64,000 nt of DNA from an uncultured Oscillospiraceae bacterium. GTDB taxonomy: Bacteria; Bacillota; Clostridia; Oscillospirales; Oscillospiraceae. This document shows positions 26,725 to 35,389 of the stretch, piece by piece (position 1 is the first letter of the stretch; each line of letters begins with the position of its first letter). The translations under genes and the position numbers were made by a program. The notes beneath the pieces are model-generated. The model did no database searches and was not told the origin of the DNA. It worked only from the letters and a program-made list of their open reading frames with translations. Where the stretch lies: contig CAAEOT010000039.1 in NCBI GenBank assembly GCA_900757655.1, positions 3,651 through 67,650 on the forward strand. The letters run 5' to 3'.

Positions 26725-27237
26725 TCATGCCCGCAGCAGGGCGCGGCGGGCCTTCCAGTCCGGCAGATAGCGCGCGATGAGCGCATAAAACTCCGCGCCA
26801 TGATTCATATAGCGCAGGTGCGCAAGCTCATGCACGACGACGTAGTCGATCGCCTCCGGCGGGTACTGCATCAGCCGCCATGAAAAGCAGATGTGCCCCT
26901 GCGAGCTGCAGCTGCCAAAGCGCGTGCGCGCGCCCGTGATGCGCACCTGCGTCGGGTAGAGGCCCATCCACTCGGAATAGTACGCCACGCGCTGCGGCAG
27001 GCAGGCTTTCGCCTGCCGGATGTAGGCCGCCCGCTCGGCGTCCGTCGGCTCCGGGTGCGCGGCGGCGCGGGCCTCCTGTTTGGCCAGTCCGCGTGCGATC
27101 CAGTCGGCGTGCGACGCAACAAAGCGGTCGATCGTGGCCTGGGATGTCCGGTACGGCGCGCGCACGATCACGCGCCCGCCGCGCAGCTCGAGCGCCAATG
27201 TGCGGCGGCCGGAGCGAATGAGTTCATACGGCTGCAT
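26725..27237 (-). CDS. YgjP-type metallopeptidase domain protein (DUF45)
   Basis: A 170-residue zinc metalloprotease-like protein with the HELAHLRYMNHGAEFY active site: HExxH plus the downstream His and Glu. RITGARTRFGSCSSQGHICF is the usual conserved strand region before it. Homologues are SprT/WSS1-like; substrate unknown. Starts with MQPYELIRSGRRT. Confidence 0.9.
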   Translation of the reverse strand: MQPYELIRSGRRTLALELRGGRVIVRAPYRTSQATIDRFVASHADWIARGLAKQEARAAAHPEPTDAERAAYIRQAKACLPQRVAYYSEWMGLYPTQVRITGARTRFGSCSSQGHICFSWRLMQYPPEAIDYVVVHELAHLRYMNHGAEFYALIARYLPDWKARRALLRA

Positions 27238-27289
27238 TGCCTATCCCCCCTTGGGGACAGCATACACCATCCGCGGCACGGTGGCAAGC

Positions 27290-27318
27290 TTGGCAGCCGC
27301 CGCGCGATGTGCTATGAT
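27290..27318 (+). promoter_or_regulatory. Promoter of the endonuclease IV gene
   Basis: TTGGCA (27290-27295), 17-bp spacer, TATGAT (27313-27318). Confidence 0.7.
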
Positions 27319-27347
27319 GGTGGCATCCATTCTTTTGAGGTGATCGT

Positions 27348-28178
27348 ATGTTCCGGATCGGCTGTCACATTTCCTCCGCCGGCGGATATCTCGCCATGGC
27401 AAAGCGCGCGGAGGCGCTGGGCGCAAACACGTTTGCGTTCTTCACGCGCAATCCCCGCGGCGGCAGCGCCAAGGCCATTGAGGACGCAGACATCACAGCC
27501 TTTCACGCCGAGTGTGCCCGCGCGGGCATCGACCGGCTGGTCGCGCACGCACCCTACACGCTCAACCCCTGCGCGGCCAAGCCGAACGTGGCAGAGTTTG
27601 CGCGCATGGCCTTTTCCGACGACCTGCAGCGCATGGAGCACACACCCGGACAGCTCTATAACTTTCACCCCGGCAGCCACGTCGGGCAGGGCATCGACGC
27701 GGGCATCGAGAAGATCGCCGCGCTGCTCAATGAGGTCCTCTTCCCCGGCATGACCACGACCGTCCTACTCGAGACCATGGCCGGAAAAGGCAGCGAGGTC
27801 GGCGGCCGCTTTGAGCAGCTGCGCGCCATCATCGACCACGTGCAGCTGCAGGAGCACGTCGGCGTGTGCCTCGACACGTGCCACGTCTGGGACGCGGGGT
27901 ATGACATTGCCGGCGACCTTGACGGCGTGCTTGCGGAGTTTGACCGCGTGATCGGGCTCGGGCGCCTGTATGCCGTGCACCTCAACAACAGCCTCAATCC
28001 CTGCGGCAGCCACAAGGACCGGCACGCAAAGCTGCTCGACGGCTGCATCCCGCCGGAGGCGCTCGTGCGCGTCACCCGGCACCCGGCGCTGGCGGGGCTT
28101 CCGTTCATCCTCGAGACGCCGAACGACGACACCGGGTACGCGCAGGAGATCGCATGGCTGCGCGCGGCGCAAAAATGA
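27348..28178 (+). CDS. nfo: Deoxyribonuclease IV (AP endonuclease)
   Basis: A 276-residue TIM-barrel zinc enzyme that cleaves 5' of abasic sites in base-excision repair. Signatures: GCHISSAGG at the start, NFHPGSHVG, LLETMAGKG, GVCLDTCHVWDAGYD and HLNNSLNPCGSHKDRH carrying the metal ligands. GAGGTGATCGT precedes the ATG. Confidence 0.95.
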   Translation: MFRIGCHISSAGGYLAMAKRAEALGANTFAFFTRNPRGGSAKAIEDADITAFHAECARAGIDRLVAHAPYTLNPCAAKPNVAEFARMAFSDDLQRMEHTPGQLYNFHPGSHVGQGIDAGIEKIAALLNEVLFPGMTTTVLLETMAGKGSEVGGRFEQLRAIIDHVQLQEHVGVCLDTCHVWDAGYDIAGDLDGVLAEFDRVIGLGRLYAVHLNNSLNPCGSHKDRHAKLLDGCIPPEALVRVTRHPALAGLPFILETPNDDTGYAQEIAWLRAAQK

Positions 28179-28283
28179 GCGGCGCAAAACGTTCACTGTC
28201 CTGATTATTGGACTTTGCATGTGCTATGCTGTGATAAAAGGGAGAAAACAGAAACACAACATGGACATGGGAGGAGAAAAATC

Positions 28284-28589
28284 ATGACCCTGCGAACGTA
28301 CATTGACCACGCGATCCGAGACGGTGCCACCTTTGACGCCGTCATCTGCGGCTGCGACGTGCAGCAGACCTTCTGCTGGCAGCCGGATATGTGCATCACG
28401 GATGCCTGCGAGGCGGAGTACCGCCCGCTGCTCGACGCGGAGATCCGCATTCTGGCCGCCGCACCGGGCGAGCGGTTTTCCATCATCGAGATCTGCACGG
28501 ACAGGCTCTTTCTCGGCGACGCCTTTTCGCAGTGCGCGGCGGGCTACTGCAGCCCGCGCGAGTACCGGCGGCTGTTTCGCGCCGGATAA
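28284..28589 (+). CDS. Small hypothetical protein
   Basis: 101 residues starting MTLRTYIDHAIRDG, with a GGGAGGAG ribosome binding site at ideal spacing. It has six to eight cysteines (ICGCD, TFCWQPDMC, DAC, EIC, QCAAGYC) and an acidic character. No family was recognised. It lies between the nfo stop (105 bases upstream) and a hairpin. Confidence 0.7.
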   Translation: MTLRTYIDHAIRDGATFDAVICGCDVQQTFCWQPDMCITDACEAEYRPLLDAEIRILAAAPGERFSIIEICTDRLFLGDAFSQCAAGYCSPREYRRLFRAG

Positions 28590-28608
28590 TCGGATAGTCC
28601 CCAACCAC

Positions 28609-28644
28609 GACCCCGGAGTCTTTTGCTCCGGGGTCGCACATTTG
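28609..28644 (+). terminator. Terminator-like hairpin
   Basis: Perfect 10-bp stem (28609-28618 with 28626-28635), 7-nt loop. The T run downstream is weak (CACATTTG). Confidence 0.6.
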
Positions 28645-28658
28645 CGTTGGGATGGTGC

Positions 28659-28687
28659 TTGACTTCCGGCGCACGCAAGACTACAAT
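28659..28687 (+). promoter_or_regulatory. Promoter of the ThrE-type exporter
   Basis: TTGACT (28659-28664), 17-bp spacer, TACAAT (28682-28687). Confidence 0.75.
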
Positions 28688-28721
28688 ACAGACCGTATTT
28701 TTAAAAAAGGCGTGAGATACA

Positions 28722-30050
28722 TTGCACCATCCGATCATCAAACCAAACCATATGCAGATCCCATGGCATGACCCGATCCGGGATCAGAAAGAGCTGCCTG
28801 TCTCGCAGGCACCGCTGCCCATCCGGGCCGGCGTCGTCGGCCGGGTCGGGCTGCTGCTGCTTTCGTGCGGAACCGGCGCGTGGCGCGTGCGCAGCTCCAT
28901 GAACGAACTGGCAGAGGCGCTCGGCCTGGTATGTGCCGCCGACATTGGGCTGCTGTCCATTGAATACACCTGCTCCGACGGCGAGAACAGCTTCTCGCAG
29001 ACGCTGACGCTGACGGCAACCGGCGTCAACACCGCGAAGCTCGACCAGCTCGAGCGCTTCGTCAAGCGCTTTCCGCTCGACGGCGTGTATATGACTGCGG
29101 ACGACCTGCACACCAAGCTCGACGAGATCGCACACACAGCCCCCGGCTACTCTCCGCTCCAGCAGGGACTGGCGTCCGCGCTTGCCTGCGGCGCGTTCAC
29201 ATTCCTGCTCGGCGGCGGGCCGATCGAGATGCTGCTGGCCTTTCTGGGCGCGGGCGTCGGGCAGTATATCCGCGCGCGGCTGACACAGCGGCACCTGACG
29301 CTGTTTGGCTGCATCGCCCTGTCCGTTGCGGCGGCATGTCTGGTCTATGCCGGGCTGTTCCGGCTGGCATCGCTGCTCTTCCCCATCGAGGCGCAGCATC
29401 AGGCCGGATATATCTGCGCGATGCTGTTCATCATCCCAGGCTTCCCGTTCATCACGAGCGGCATCGACATGGCGAAGCAGGATATGCGCTCCGGACTCGA
29501 ACGGCTGGCCTACGCGATCATGATCGTCGTCGTGGCGACCTTGACCGCATGGCTCATGGCGCTGCTGCTGCGGCTGCAGCCGATGGATTTCCTACCGCTG
29601 GGGCTTCCCGTCTGGGCGCGGATTTTGCTGCGGCTGGCGGCGAGCTTTTGCGGTGTATTCGGCTTCTCACTGATGTTCAACAGCCCGGTGAAGCTCGCAT
29701 CCGTCGCTGCCGTGATCGGCGCGCTGTCGAACACGCTGCGGCTTGAACTCGTCAGTCTGGCCGGTTTCCCGCCGGCAGCAGCCGCATTTTTGGGTGCGCT
29801 GGCGGCCGGGCTGCTCGCCTCCGTGTATAAGCAGCGCTCGGGCTATCCGCGCATTACGATCACTGTGCCGTCGATCGTCATCATGGTGCCGGGGCTGTAT
29901 TTCTACCGCGCCGTGTACGATCTGGGCACGATGAACCTGAGCGACAGCGCATCGTGGCTCGTCGCCTCGCTGCTGATCGTCATTTCCCTGCCGCTGGGGC
30001 TGATCTGTGCGCGCATCCTCACGGACAGCAGCTTCCGCCGGTGCACATGA
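28722..30050 (+). CDS. ThrE-family threonine/serine exporter
   Basis: 442 residues with the two ThrE modules fused. An N-terminal cytoplasmic part (RVGLLLLSCGTGAWRVRSSM, the usual ThrE start) leads into five TM helices, followed by the ThrE_2 module of about five TM helices ending with VPSIVIMVPGLYFYRAVYDLG. In many Firmicutes these are two genes. The start is probably TTG at 28722 with AAGG upstream; the in-frame ATG at 28752 has no RBS. Confidence 0.88.
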   Translation: MHHPIIKPNHMQIPWHDPIRDQKELPVSQAPLPIRAGVVGRVGLLLLSCGTGAWRVRSSMNELAEALGLVCAADIGLLSIEYTCSDGENSFSQTLTLTATGVNTAKLDQLERFVKRFPLDGVYMTADDLHTKLDEIAHTAPGYSPLQQGLASALACGAFTFLLGGGPIEMLLAFLGAGVGQYIRARLTQRHLTLFGCIALSVAAACLVYAGLFRLASLLFPIEAQHQAGYICAMLFIIPGFPFITSGIDMAKQDMRSGLERLAYAIMIVVVATLTAWLMALLLRLQPMDFLPLGLPVWARILLRLAASFCGVFGFSLMFNSPVKLASVAAVIGALSNTLRLELVSLAGFPPAAAAFLGALAAGLLASVYKQRSGYPRITITVPSIVIMVPGLYFYRAVYDLGTMNLSDSASWLVASLLIVISLPLGLICARILTDSSFRRCT

Positions 30051-30060
30051 AAAAGGCATG

Positions 30061-30090
30061 AAAAAAGACCGCCGATCGGCGGTCTTTTTT
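30061..30090. terminator. Bidirectional terminator
   Basis: A perfect 15-bp palindromic stem, A6-GACCGCCGA / TCGGCGGTC-T6, between the convergent exporter and P-type ATPase genes. Confidence 0.9.
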
Positions 30091-30107
30091 CATGCAGAGA
30101 TATCGGA

Positions 30108-31976
30108 TTACATGTGCTTCGTATCGAGCGCGCGGGCGGCATTGAGCACGCACAGGACCATGACGCCGACGTCGGCGAAGATGGCGACCCACATGTTCGC
30201 AATGCCGAGCGCACCGAGCACAAGGCAGACAGCCTTGACGGCCAGCGCAAAGACGATGTTCTGCCAGACGAGGCGCATGGTCTTGCGCGAGATGCGCATG
30301 GCCAGCGAGAGCTTGCGCGGATCGTCGTCCATGAGCACGATGTCCGCCGCCTCGATGGCCGCATCCGAGCCGATGCCGCCCATGGCGGCGCCGAGATCGG
30401 CGCGTGCGAGCACCGGCGCATCGTTGATGCCGTCGCCGACGAAGGCGAGGTATTTCCCGGGTGCGCCCTCGCCGAGCAGCCGCTCGACCTGTGTGACCTT
30501 ATCCTCCGGCAGCAGCTCGCTGTGCACCTCCGCGATGCCCAGCTCCTCCGCCACAGCGTCAGCCGCGCTCTTGCGGTCGCCGGTGAGCATGACGACGCGC
30601 ACGCCGTCCGCCCGCAGACGGGCCACCGCCTCACGCGAGCCGGCCTTCGGCTCGTCAGAGATGACGATATAGCCGAGGTACGCGCCGTCGGCCGCGACGT
30701 GGATGACCGTGCCGGTCTCGCTGACTGCGGGCACCGCCAGGCCGAGGGTATCCATCAGCTTCGTGTTGCCGGCGGCAACGGACTGGCCGCCGACCTGCGC
30801 GGTCACACCGTGACCGGCGAGCTCTTTGGCGTCCGCGGTGACCAGGTCGGCCGGCAGCTCACCGGCCGCGCGGCGCAGGCTCTGGCTGACCGGATGGTCG
30901 GAGAATTGCTCCGCCGCTGCCGCAAGCTGCAGCAGCGCCTGCTCGGACAGCTCCGGCTGTGCGGGGTGCACCGCCGTGACGGCGAACGTGCCGCGCGTGA
31001 GCGTGCCGGTCTTGTCAAAGACGACACGGTCGGTCTTTGCCAGCATCTCCAGATAGCTGGAGCCCTTGATGAGGATGCCGCGGGCGGACGCGCCGCCGAT
31101 ACCGCCGAAGAACGACAGCGGGATCGAGATCACGAGCGCGCACGGGCAGCTGATGACGAGGAATGTCAGCGCGCGATAGACCCATTCGCCCCAGTCGGCC
31201 GGGATGCCCATGATGAGCCGCACGACTGGCGGCAGGATCGCCAGCGCGAGCGCCGCGCCGCACACGGACGGCGTGTAGACGCGGGCAAACTTTGTAATGA
31301 AGCGCTCGGTATGCGCCTTCTTGAGCGAGGAATTTTCCACGAGCTCGAGGATGCGCGCGACCGTGGACTCGGCATACACCTTCTCCACGCGCAGGCGCAG
31401 CACACCCGACAGGTTCACGCTGCCGCTGACGACGGCGCTGCCCTCTGTGACGTCCACGGGGGCGCTCTCGCCGGTCAGGGCGCTCATATTCAGCGCTGAC
31501 GTACCCGTGAGCACCGTACCGTCGAGCGGGACACGCTCGCCTGGCTTGACGACGATCGTATCGCCGACTGCGACCTGTTCAGGCTTCACCTGAGCAACGC
31601 CGTCCGCAGTCTCGACATTGGCGTAGTCCGGGCGGATGTCCATCAGGTCGCCGATGTTTTTGCGGCTGCGGCCGACGGCGTAGCTCTCAAACAGCTCGCC
31701 GATCTGATAAAACAGCATGACGGAAACTGCCTCGGGATAGTCCCCGAGCACCATCGCGCCGATGGTAGCCACAGCCATGAGCAGGTTCTCATCGAACGGC
31801 TGGCGGTTATAAATGCCCTTGCAGGCATCGACGAGCGTCTCGCCGCCGACGAGCAGATACGGGATGAGGTACAACATCAGCTTCAGCCAGCCCGTGACCG
31901 GTACAAAGTGCAACCCAATGAGCAGCACGGCCGCTGCTGCTATGAGCAGCAGCGACCTTTTCTGTTCGCGCGACAT
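30108..31976 (-). CDS. zntA: Zn2+/Cd2+/Pb2+-type heavy-metal P1B-ATPase
   Basis: A 622-residue efflux ATPase. It has the CPC ion motif (SCPCALVIS), phosphorylation site DKTGTLT, ALTGESAPV in the actuator domain, and GDGINDAP. The C-terminal helix FADVGVMVLCVLNAAR carries the Asp typical of ZntA/CadA pumps, as opposed to copper pumps. It has no N-terminal HMA domain; that domain is a separate gene 5 bases upstream. Start at 31976 with GAGG about 10 bases before. Third gene of the ArsR-HMA-ATPase unit. Confidence 0.93.
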   Translation of the reverse strand: MSREQKRSLLLIAAAAVLLIGLHFVPVTGWLKLMLYLIPYLLVGGETLVDACKGIYNRQPFDENLLMAVATIGAMVLGDYPEAVSVMLFYQIGELFESYAVGRSRKNIGDLMDIRPDYANVETADGVAQVKPEQVAVGDTIVVKPGERVPLDGTVLTGTSALNMSALTGESAPVDVTEGSAVVSGSVNLSGVLRLRVEKVYAESTVARILELVENSSLKKAHTERFITKFARVYTPSVCGAALALAILPPVVRLIMGIPADWGEWVYRALTFLVISCPCALVISIPLSFFGGIGGASARGILIKGSSYLEMLAKTDRVVFDKTGTLTRGTFAVTAVHPAQPELSEQALLQLAAAAEQFSDHPVSQSLRRAAGELPADLVTADAKELAGHGVTAQVGGQSVAAGNTKLMDTLGLAVPAVSETGTVIHVAADGAYLGYIVISDEPKAGSREAVARLRADGVRVVMLTGDRKSAADAVAEELGIAEVHSELLPEDKVTQVERLLGEGAPGKYLAFVGDGINDAPVLARADLGAAMGGIGSDAAIEAADIVLMDDDPRKLSLAMRISRKTMRLVWQNIVFALAVKAVCLVLGALGIANMWVAIFADVGVMVLCVLNAARALDTKHM

Positions 31977-31981
31977 GAGAT

Positions 31982-32200
31982 TCAGTCCTCGAAGCGGAAG
32001 TCCGGCTCGACCTTGAGCGCGGTCTTGAGGATCTCCGCTTTGGCCTCGGCTTCGTCCACGCCGGGGGCATATTCCACCAGCATTTTCTGTGCCATGTAGC
32101 TCACAGTTACTTCCTTGACACACTTGAGCTTTGCCACGTGCCGCTCGATGGTCGCCGCGCAGTTGGCGCAGTCTACTTCGATTTTATAGGTCTTTTCCAT
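31982..32200 (-). CDS. Stand-alone heavy-metal-associated (HMA) domain protein
   Basis: 72 residues with the ferredoxin-like HMA fold and a metal-binding DCANCAA motif. It probably hands metal to the ATPase encoded next, replacing that pump's missing N-terminal domain. The start at 32200 follows AAGGAG by about 10 bases; the upstream ATG lies before that RBS. Confidence 0.9.
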   Translation of the reverse strand: MEKTYKIEVDCANCAATIERHVAKLKCVKEVTVSYMAQKMLVEYAPGVDEAEAKAEILKTALKVEPDFRFED

Positions 32201-32257
32201 GATGATGTACGCTCCTTCATCTGTCATTGAATGTTATTTGAAAAGATGGCCATGCCA

Positions 32258-32629
32258 TCATTTTTCCAGCACGTGCTCCATGCCGAGGGCCAGCACGGAC
32301 CGGACGTGATCGTCATCCAGGGAATAGAACACAGTTTTGCCCTCCCGCCGGAAGCGAACGAGGTTCGATGCCTTCAAAATGCGCAGCTGGTGGCTGACCG
32401 CCGACTGCGTCAGATTCAGCAGCCGCGCAATGTCGCACACGCACAGCTCGCTCTCAAAGAGCACATAGAGGATCTTGATGCGCGTCGAATCGCCAAAAAC
32501 GCGAAACAGCTCTGACAGATCGTAGAGCGTCTCGTCGTCCGGCAGGGCCGCGAGCACCTGCGCCACCGCGTCCTCGTGCACGTTGAGATATTCGCACGCC
32601 GGTGCGCAGTCGGTTTTCGGTTCTGCCAT
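32258..32629 (-). CDS. ArsR/SmtB-family metal-responsive repressor
   Basis: 123 residues, winged helix-turn-helix (LTQSAVSHQLRILKAS). It has an ELCVCDIA metal site in the DNA-binding helix region as in CadC, N-terminal cysteines (CAPAC) that could complete that site, and an alpha-5-type DDDHVRSVLALGMEH. Expected to release DNA on Zn/Cd/Pb binding and so induce the HMA protein and ATPase. Start at 32629 has GAGGAG 6 bases before it. Confidence 0.92.
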   Translation of the reverse strand: MAEPKTDCAPACEYLNVHEDAVAQVLAALPDDETLYDLSELFRVFGDSTRIKILYVLFESELCVCDIARLLNLTQSAVSHQLRILKASNLVRFRREGKTVFYSLDDDHVRSVLALGMEHVLEK

Positions 32630-32656
32630 GAGATCTCCTCGCTTTCGTTTGAACAT

Positions 32657-32707
32657 ATGAATGATTGTTCATGTGTTTATATAACCATTTCTCCGCCCGT
32701 TTGTCAA
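32657..32707 (-). promoter_or_regulatory. Promoter and SmtB/CadC-type operator of the metal-efflux operon
   Basis: Minus strand: TTGACA (32707-32702), 17-bp spacer, TTATAT (32684-32679). The palindrome ATGAACAATCATTCAT (32672-32657) covers the transcription start and matches the ArsR-family box layout (TGAA...TTCA). This supports autoregulation by the neighbouring repressor. Confidence 0.8.
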
Positions 32708-32731
32708 TAGGGTATTTGCATTTTCTCAAAA

Positions 32732-32762
32732 AGAATTCCCGGATGTACACACATCCGGGAAT
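32732..32762 (-). terminator. Terminator of the mnmA-GT2-gtrA unit
   Basis: A 12-bp stem (32735-32746 with 32751-32762) followed on the minus strand by CTTTTTGAG. Confidence 0.85.
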
Positions 32763-32767
32763 GGGTC

Positions 32768-33196
32768 TCAGTTTTCTTCGGTTTTCGGACTGCGGAAGGC
32801 GAAAAAGCGCTGGCCGAGGTAGTTCAGGCCGGTGAAGAGCACCATGCCGACAAGCATGGCCGCATTGTCGCGTGTGCTCACCGCAGCGCCAGAAAGCAGA
32901 CGCAGGCACAGCGGCTTGGCAATGCCGTAAGCGATGAGATAGCAAACGGCGATGTTCGCCGCGAAGCGCACGGCCTGCCCCGCGCCGCGCTCCCGGCTCT
33001 GAAACGTGAAGTGCTTGTTGAGAAAAAAGCTCAAGATACTCGTGAGCACATAGTTCGCCGCCGAGGACACCCAGTAGGAGCAGCCGGCAACATTATACAG
33101 CCCGAACATAATGCCCATGCCGGCGAGCGTGTTGACCACGCCGACGAGCAGAAACTTCCACAGCTTCGCATCAATGAGCGTGCGCAGGCGCTTCAA
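32768..33196 (-). CDS. GtrA-family membrane protein
   Basis: 142 residues with four TM helices; KFLLVGVVNTLAGMGIMF at the start and NKHFTFQS are the family marks. GtrA proteins are thought to flip or accommodate lipid-linked sugars made by a partner GT2 enzyme. Here that partner is encoded just upstream with a 4-base stop/start overlap. Confidence 0.92.
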   Translation of the reverse strand: MKRLRTLIDAKLWKFLLVGVVNTLAGMGIMFGLYNVAGCSYWVSSAANYVLTSILSFFLNKHFTFQSRERGAGQAVRFAANIAVCYLIAYGIAKPLCLRLLSGAAVSTRDNAAMLVGMVLFTGLNYLGQRFFAFRSPKTEEN

Positions 33197-34155
33197 AGCT
33201 CCGCCTCCCGGTCATCGAGCTCCGTCTCGATGCGGTAGCGCGGGCGCGCCTTCGTCTCAAGATAGATCTTGCCGATATACTCCCCTACCACGCCGATGGC
33301 CAGCAGTTGCAGCCCGCCGATGGCCCAGATGGACACGGCGAGGCTCGACCAGCCGGCGACGGTGTGGCCGGTAAAATAGCGCACGAGAAAATAGATGAGC
33401 ATGGCGATGCTGACGAGGAACATCACGATGCCGATGCGCGTGATGAGCCGCAGCGGCGAGACCGTCAGCGACGACACACCCTCCCACGCGAATGAGAGCA
33501 TCTTGCGCAGCGGATACTTGCTCTTGCCCGCAAAGCGCCTGCCGCGCTCATAATACACGACCGTGCTCGGGTAGCCCACGAGCGGCACGAGCCCGCGCAG
33601 GAACAGGTTCACTTCTTTGTACTCCGCGAGCGCGTCGAGTGCGCGGCGGCTCATGAGCCGGTAGTCGGCGTGATTATACACCACGTCCGCACCGAGCGCG
33701 CGCAGCAGGCGGTAATACCCCTGCGCGGTGGCGCGCTTGAAGGCAGAGTCCTGCTTCCGGCTGGCGCGCACGCCGTAGACGATATCATTCCCGTTCTGAA
33801 AGGCCGCGAGCATGGCATCGATGGCGTCAATGTCGTCCTGCAGATCGGCGTCCATGGAGATAACGCAGTCGGCGCGGTCGCGCAGCGTCATCAGGCCACA
33901 CAGCAGCGCGTTCTGGTGGCCGCGGTTGCGCGAGAGGCGGATACCGGAAAAGACCGGGTCGCGCGCGTGCAGGTCGGAAATGAGCTGCCAGGTGGCGTCC
34001 TTCGAGCCGTCGTCGATGAAGCAGATGCGGCTCATGGGACCGATCGTCCCGGCAGCGCGCAGGGCAGTGAATTTTTCGCGCAGACGGCGCGCCGTCTCCG
34101 GCAGGACCGCCTCCTCGTTATAACAGGGGATCGCAAGATAGAGCGTCACGGACAT
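33193..34155 (-). CDS. GtrB/DPM1-type polyprenyl-phosphate glycosyltransferase (GT2)
   Basis: 320 residues. An N-terminal GT-A domain (LAIPCYNEEAVLPET, DDGSKDATW, and the DXD-like SMDADLQDD) transfers a sugar to polyprenyl phosphate. Two C-terminal TM helices (about residues 230-295) follow. The start at 34155 has GGGAGG 8 bases upstream. With GtrA it likely supplies glycosyl groups for envelope polymers. It is 29 bases after mnmA. Confidence 0.93.
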   Translation of the reverse strand: MSVTLYLAIPCYNEEAVLPETARRLREKFTALRAAGTIGPMSRICFIDDGSKDATWQLISDLHARDPVFSGIRLSRNRGHQNALLCGLMTLRDRADCVISMDADLQDDIDAIDAMLAAFQNGNDIVYGVRASRKQDSAFKRATAQGYYRLLRALGADVVYNHADYRLMSRRALDALAEYKEVNLFLRGLVPLVGYPSTVVYYERGRRFAGKSKYPLRKMLSFAWEGVSSLTVSPLRLITRIGIVMFLVSIAMLIYFLVRYFTGHTVAGWSSLAVSIWAIGGLQLLAIGVVGEYIGKIYLETKARPRYRIETELDDREAEL

Positions 34156-34184
34156 GGCCGCGCCTCCCTTCCAAAAATCACGGT

Positions 34185-35273
34185 TCAGTCGATCGTGCCG
34201 CCGCCGAGCACCGTGTCCCCGTCGTAGAACACGACGGCCTGGCCGCGCGTGATGGCGCGCTGCGGTGCGGCAAACGACACGTGCACCGTGTCCGGCCCCG
34301 TGGCCATGACGGTGCACGGCTGCTCCGGCTGCCGGTAGCGGATGCGGGCCGTCACGCGCAGGGGCGCGTCCGGCACATTGCCGGAGATCCAGTTGCAGCC
34401 GCTCGCGTCCAGCTCGGTCGAAAACAGTGCTTCATTGCGGCCGAGCACGACCTCATTGTTCAGCACATCGATGCCGCAGACATACAGCGGCGCTTCAGCC
34501 GCGATGCCGAGCCCGCGGCGCTGGCCGATCGTATAGTGGATGATGCCGCGGTGCGTGCCGAGCACCTTGCCCTGCGTGTCCACAAAGCGACCGGGCTCGC
34601 TGTGCGTGCCCGTCAGCCGCTCGACCGCGGCAGCATAGTCGCCGTCCGGCACGAAGCAGATGTCCTGGCTGTCGTGCTTGTGTGCGTTGCAAAAGCCGTG
34701 CGCCTCGGCGATTTCACGCGCCTCGGTCTTGTGCAGGCCGCCGAGCGGAAAGCGCGTGTGCACGAGCTGCTCCTGCGTGAGCCAGGCAAGCACGTAGCTC
34801 TGATCCTTCGAGGCGTCCACGGCCTTTCTGAGCGTATAGCGCCCATCCGGCAGCTGCTCGATGCGGGCATAGTGCCCGGTCGCCAGCACCTCGCACCCGA
34901 GCGCGCGGGCGCGCGTCTCGAGCAGGCCGAATTTCAGGTACCGGTTGCAGTCCAGGCATGGGTTCGGCGTCGCCCCGCGCTGATAGGCCGCGGCAAAGCG
35001 CGCCATGACCTGCTCGCGGAACGCATCTTTATAATTAAAGACATAGTACGGCATGCCCAGCGCATAGGCCACGCGGCGGGCATCCTCCACATCGTCGAGC
35101 GCGCAGCAGGTGTGGCCGCGCGGCACGCCGGCGTCCTCGTTTTCATACAGCTTCATGGTCACGCCCATGCAGTCGTAACCTGCCTGCTGCATCAGGTATG
35201 CCGCCACGCTCGAATCCACGCCGCCGCTCATGGCGATCATCGCCTGCGGGCGGCCGTCGTTTGCTGTCTGCAT
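34185..35273 (-). CDS. mnmA: tRNA-specific 2-thiouridylase MnmA
   Basis: 362 residues. Adds the 2-thio group at U34 of Lys/Glu/Gln tRNAs. It has the PP-loop SGGVDSSVAAYL, first catalytic Cys in NPCLDCN, and the persulfide Cys in SQDICFV. Normal length. GAGGTG precedes the ATG. Confidence 0.96.
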   Translation of the reverse strand: MQTANDGRPQAMIAMSGGVDSSVAAYLMQQAGYDCMGVTMKLYENEDAGVPRGHTCCALDDVEDARRVAYALGMPYYVFNYKDAFREQVMARFAAAYQRGATPNPCLDCNRYLKFGLLETRARALGCEVLATGHYARIEQLPDGRYTLRKAVDASKDQSYVLAWLTQEQLVHTRFPLGGLHKTEAREIAEAHGFCNAHKHDSQDICFVPDGDYAAAVERLTGTHSEPGRFVDTQGKVLGTHRGIIHYTIGQRRGLGIAAEAPLYVCGIDVLNNEVVLGRNEALFSTELDASGCNWISGNVPDAPLRVTARIRYRQPEQPCTVMATGPDTVHVSFAAPQRAITRGQAVVFYDGDTVLGGGTID

Positions 35274-35307
35274 CCGTGCACCTCGTTTTCCTCGGAATTC
35301 TCTTTAG

Positions 35308-35335
35308 ATTATACCGCACAGCCCCGGCTTGTCAA
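35308..35335 (-). promoter_or_regulatory. Promoter of mnmA-GT2-gtrA
   Basis: Minus strand: TTGACA (35335-35330), 16-bp spacer, TATAAT (35313-35308): consensus hexamers. Confidence 0.85.
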
Positions 35336-35342
35336 CGCAAAA

Positions 35343-35371
35343 CACCCCGCCTGCACGCGGCAGGCGGGGTG
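35343..35371 (-). terminator. Terminator of the DUF975 gene
   Basis: An 11-bp GC-rich stem (35343-35353 with 35361-35371), followed on the minus strand by TTTTGCG. Confidence 0.75.
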
Positions 35372-35389
35372 CGGCAGGGCAAAAAGGCA

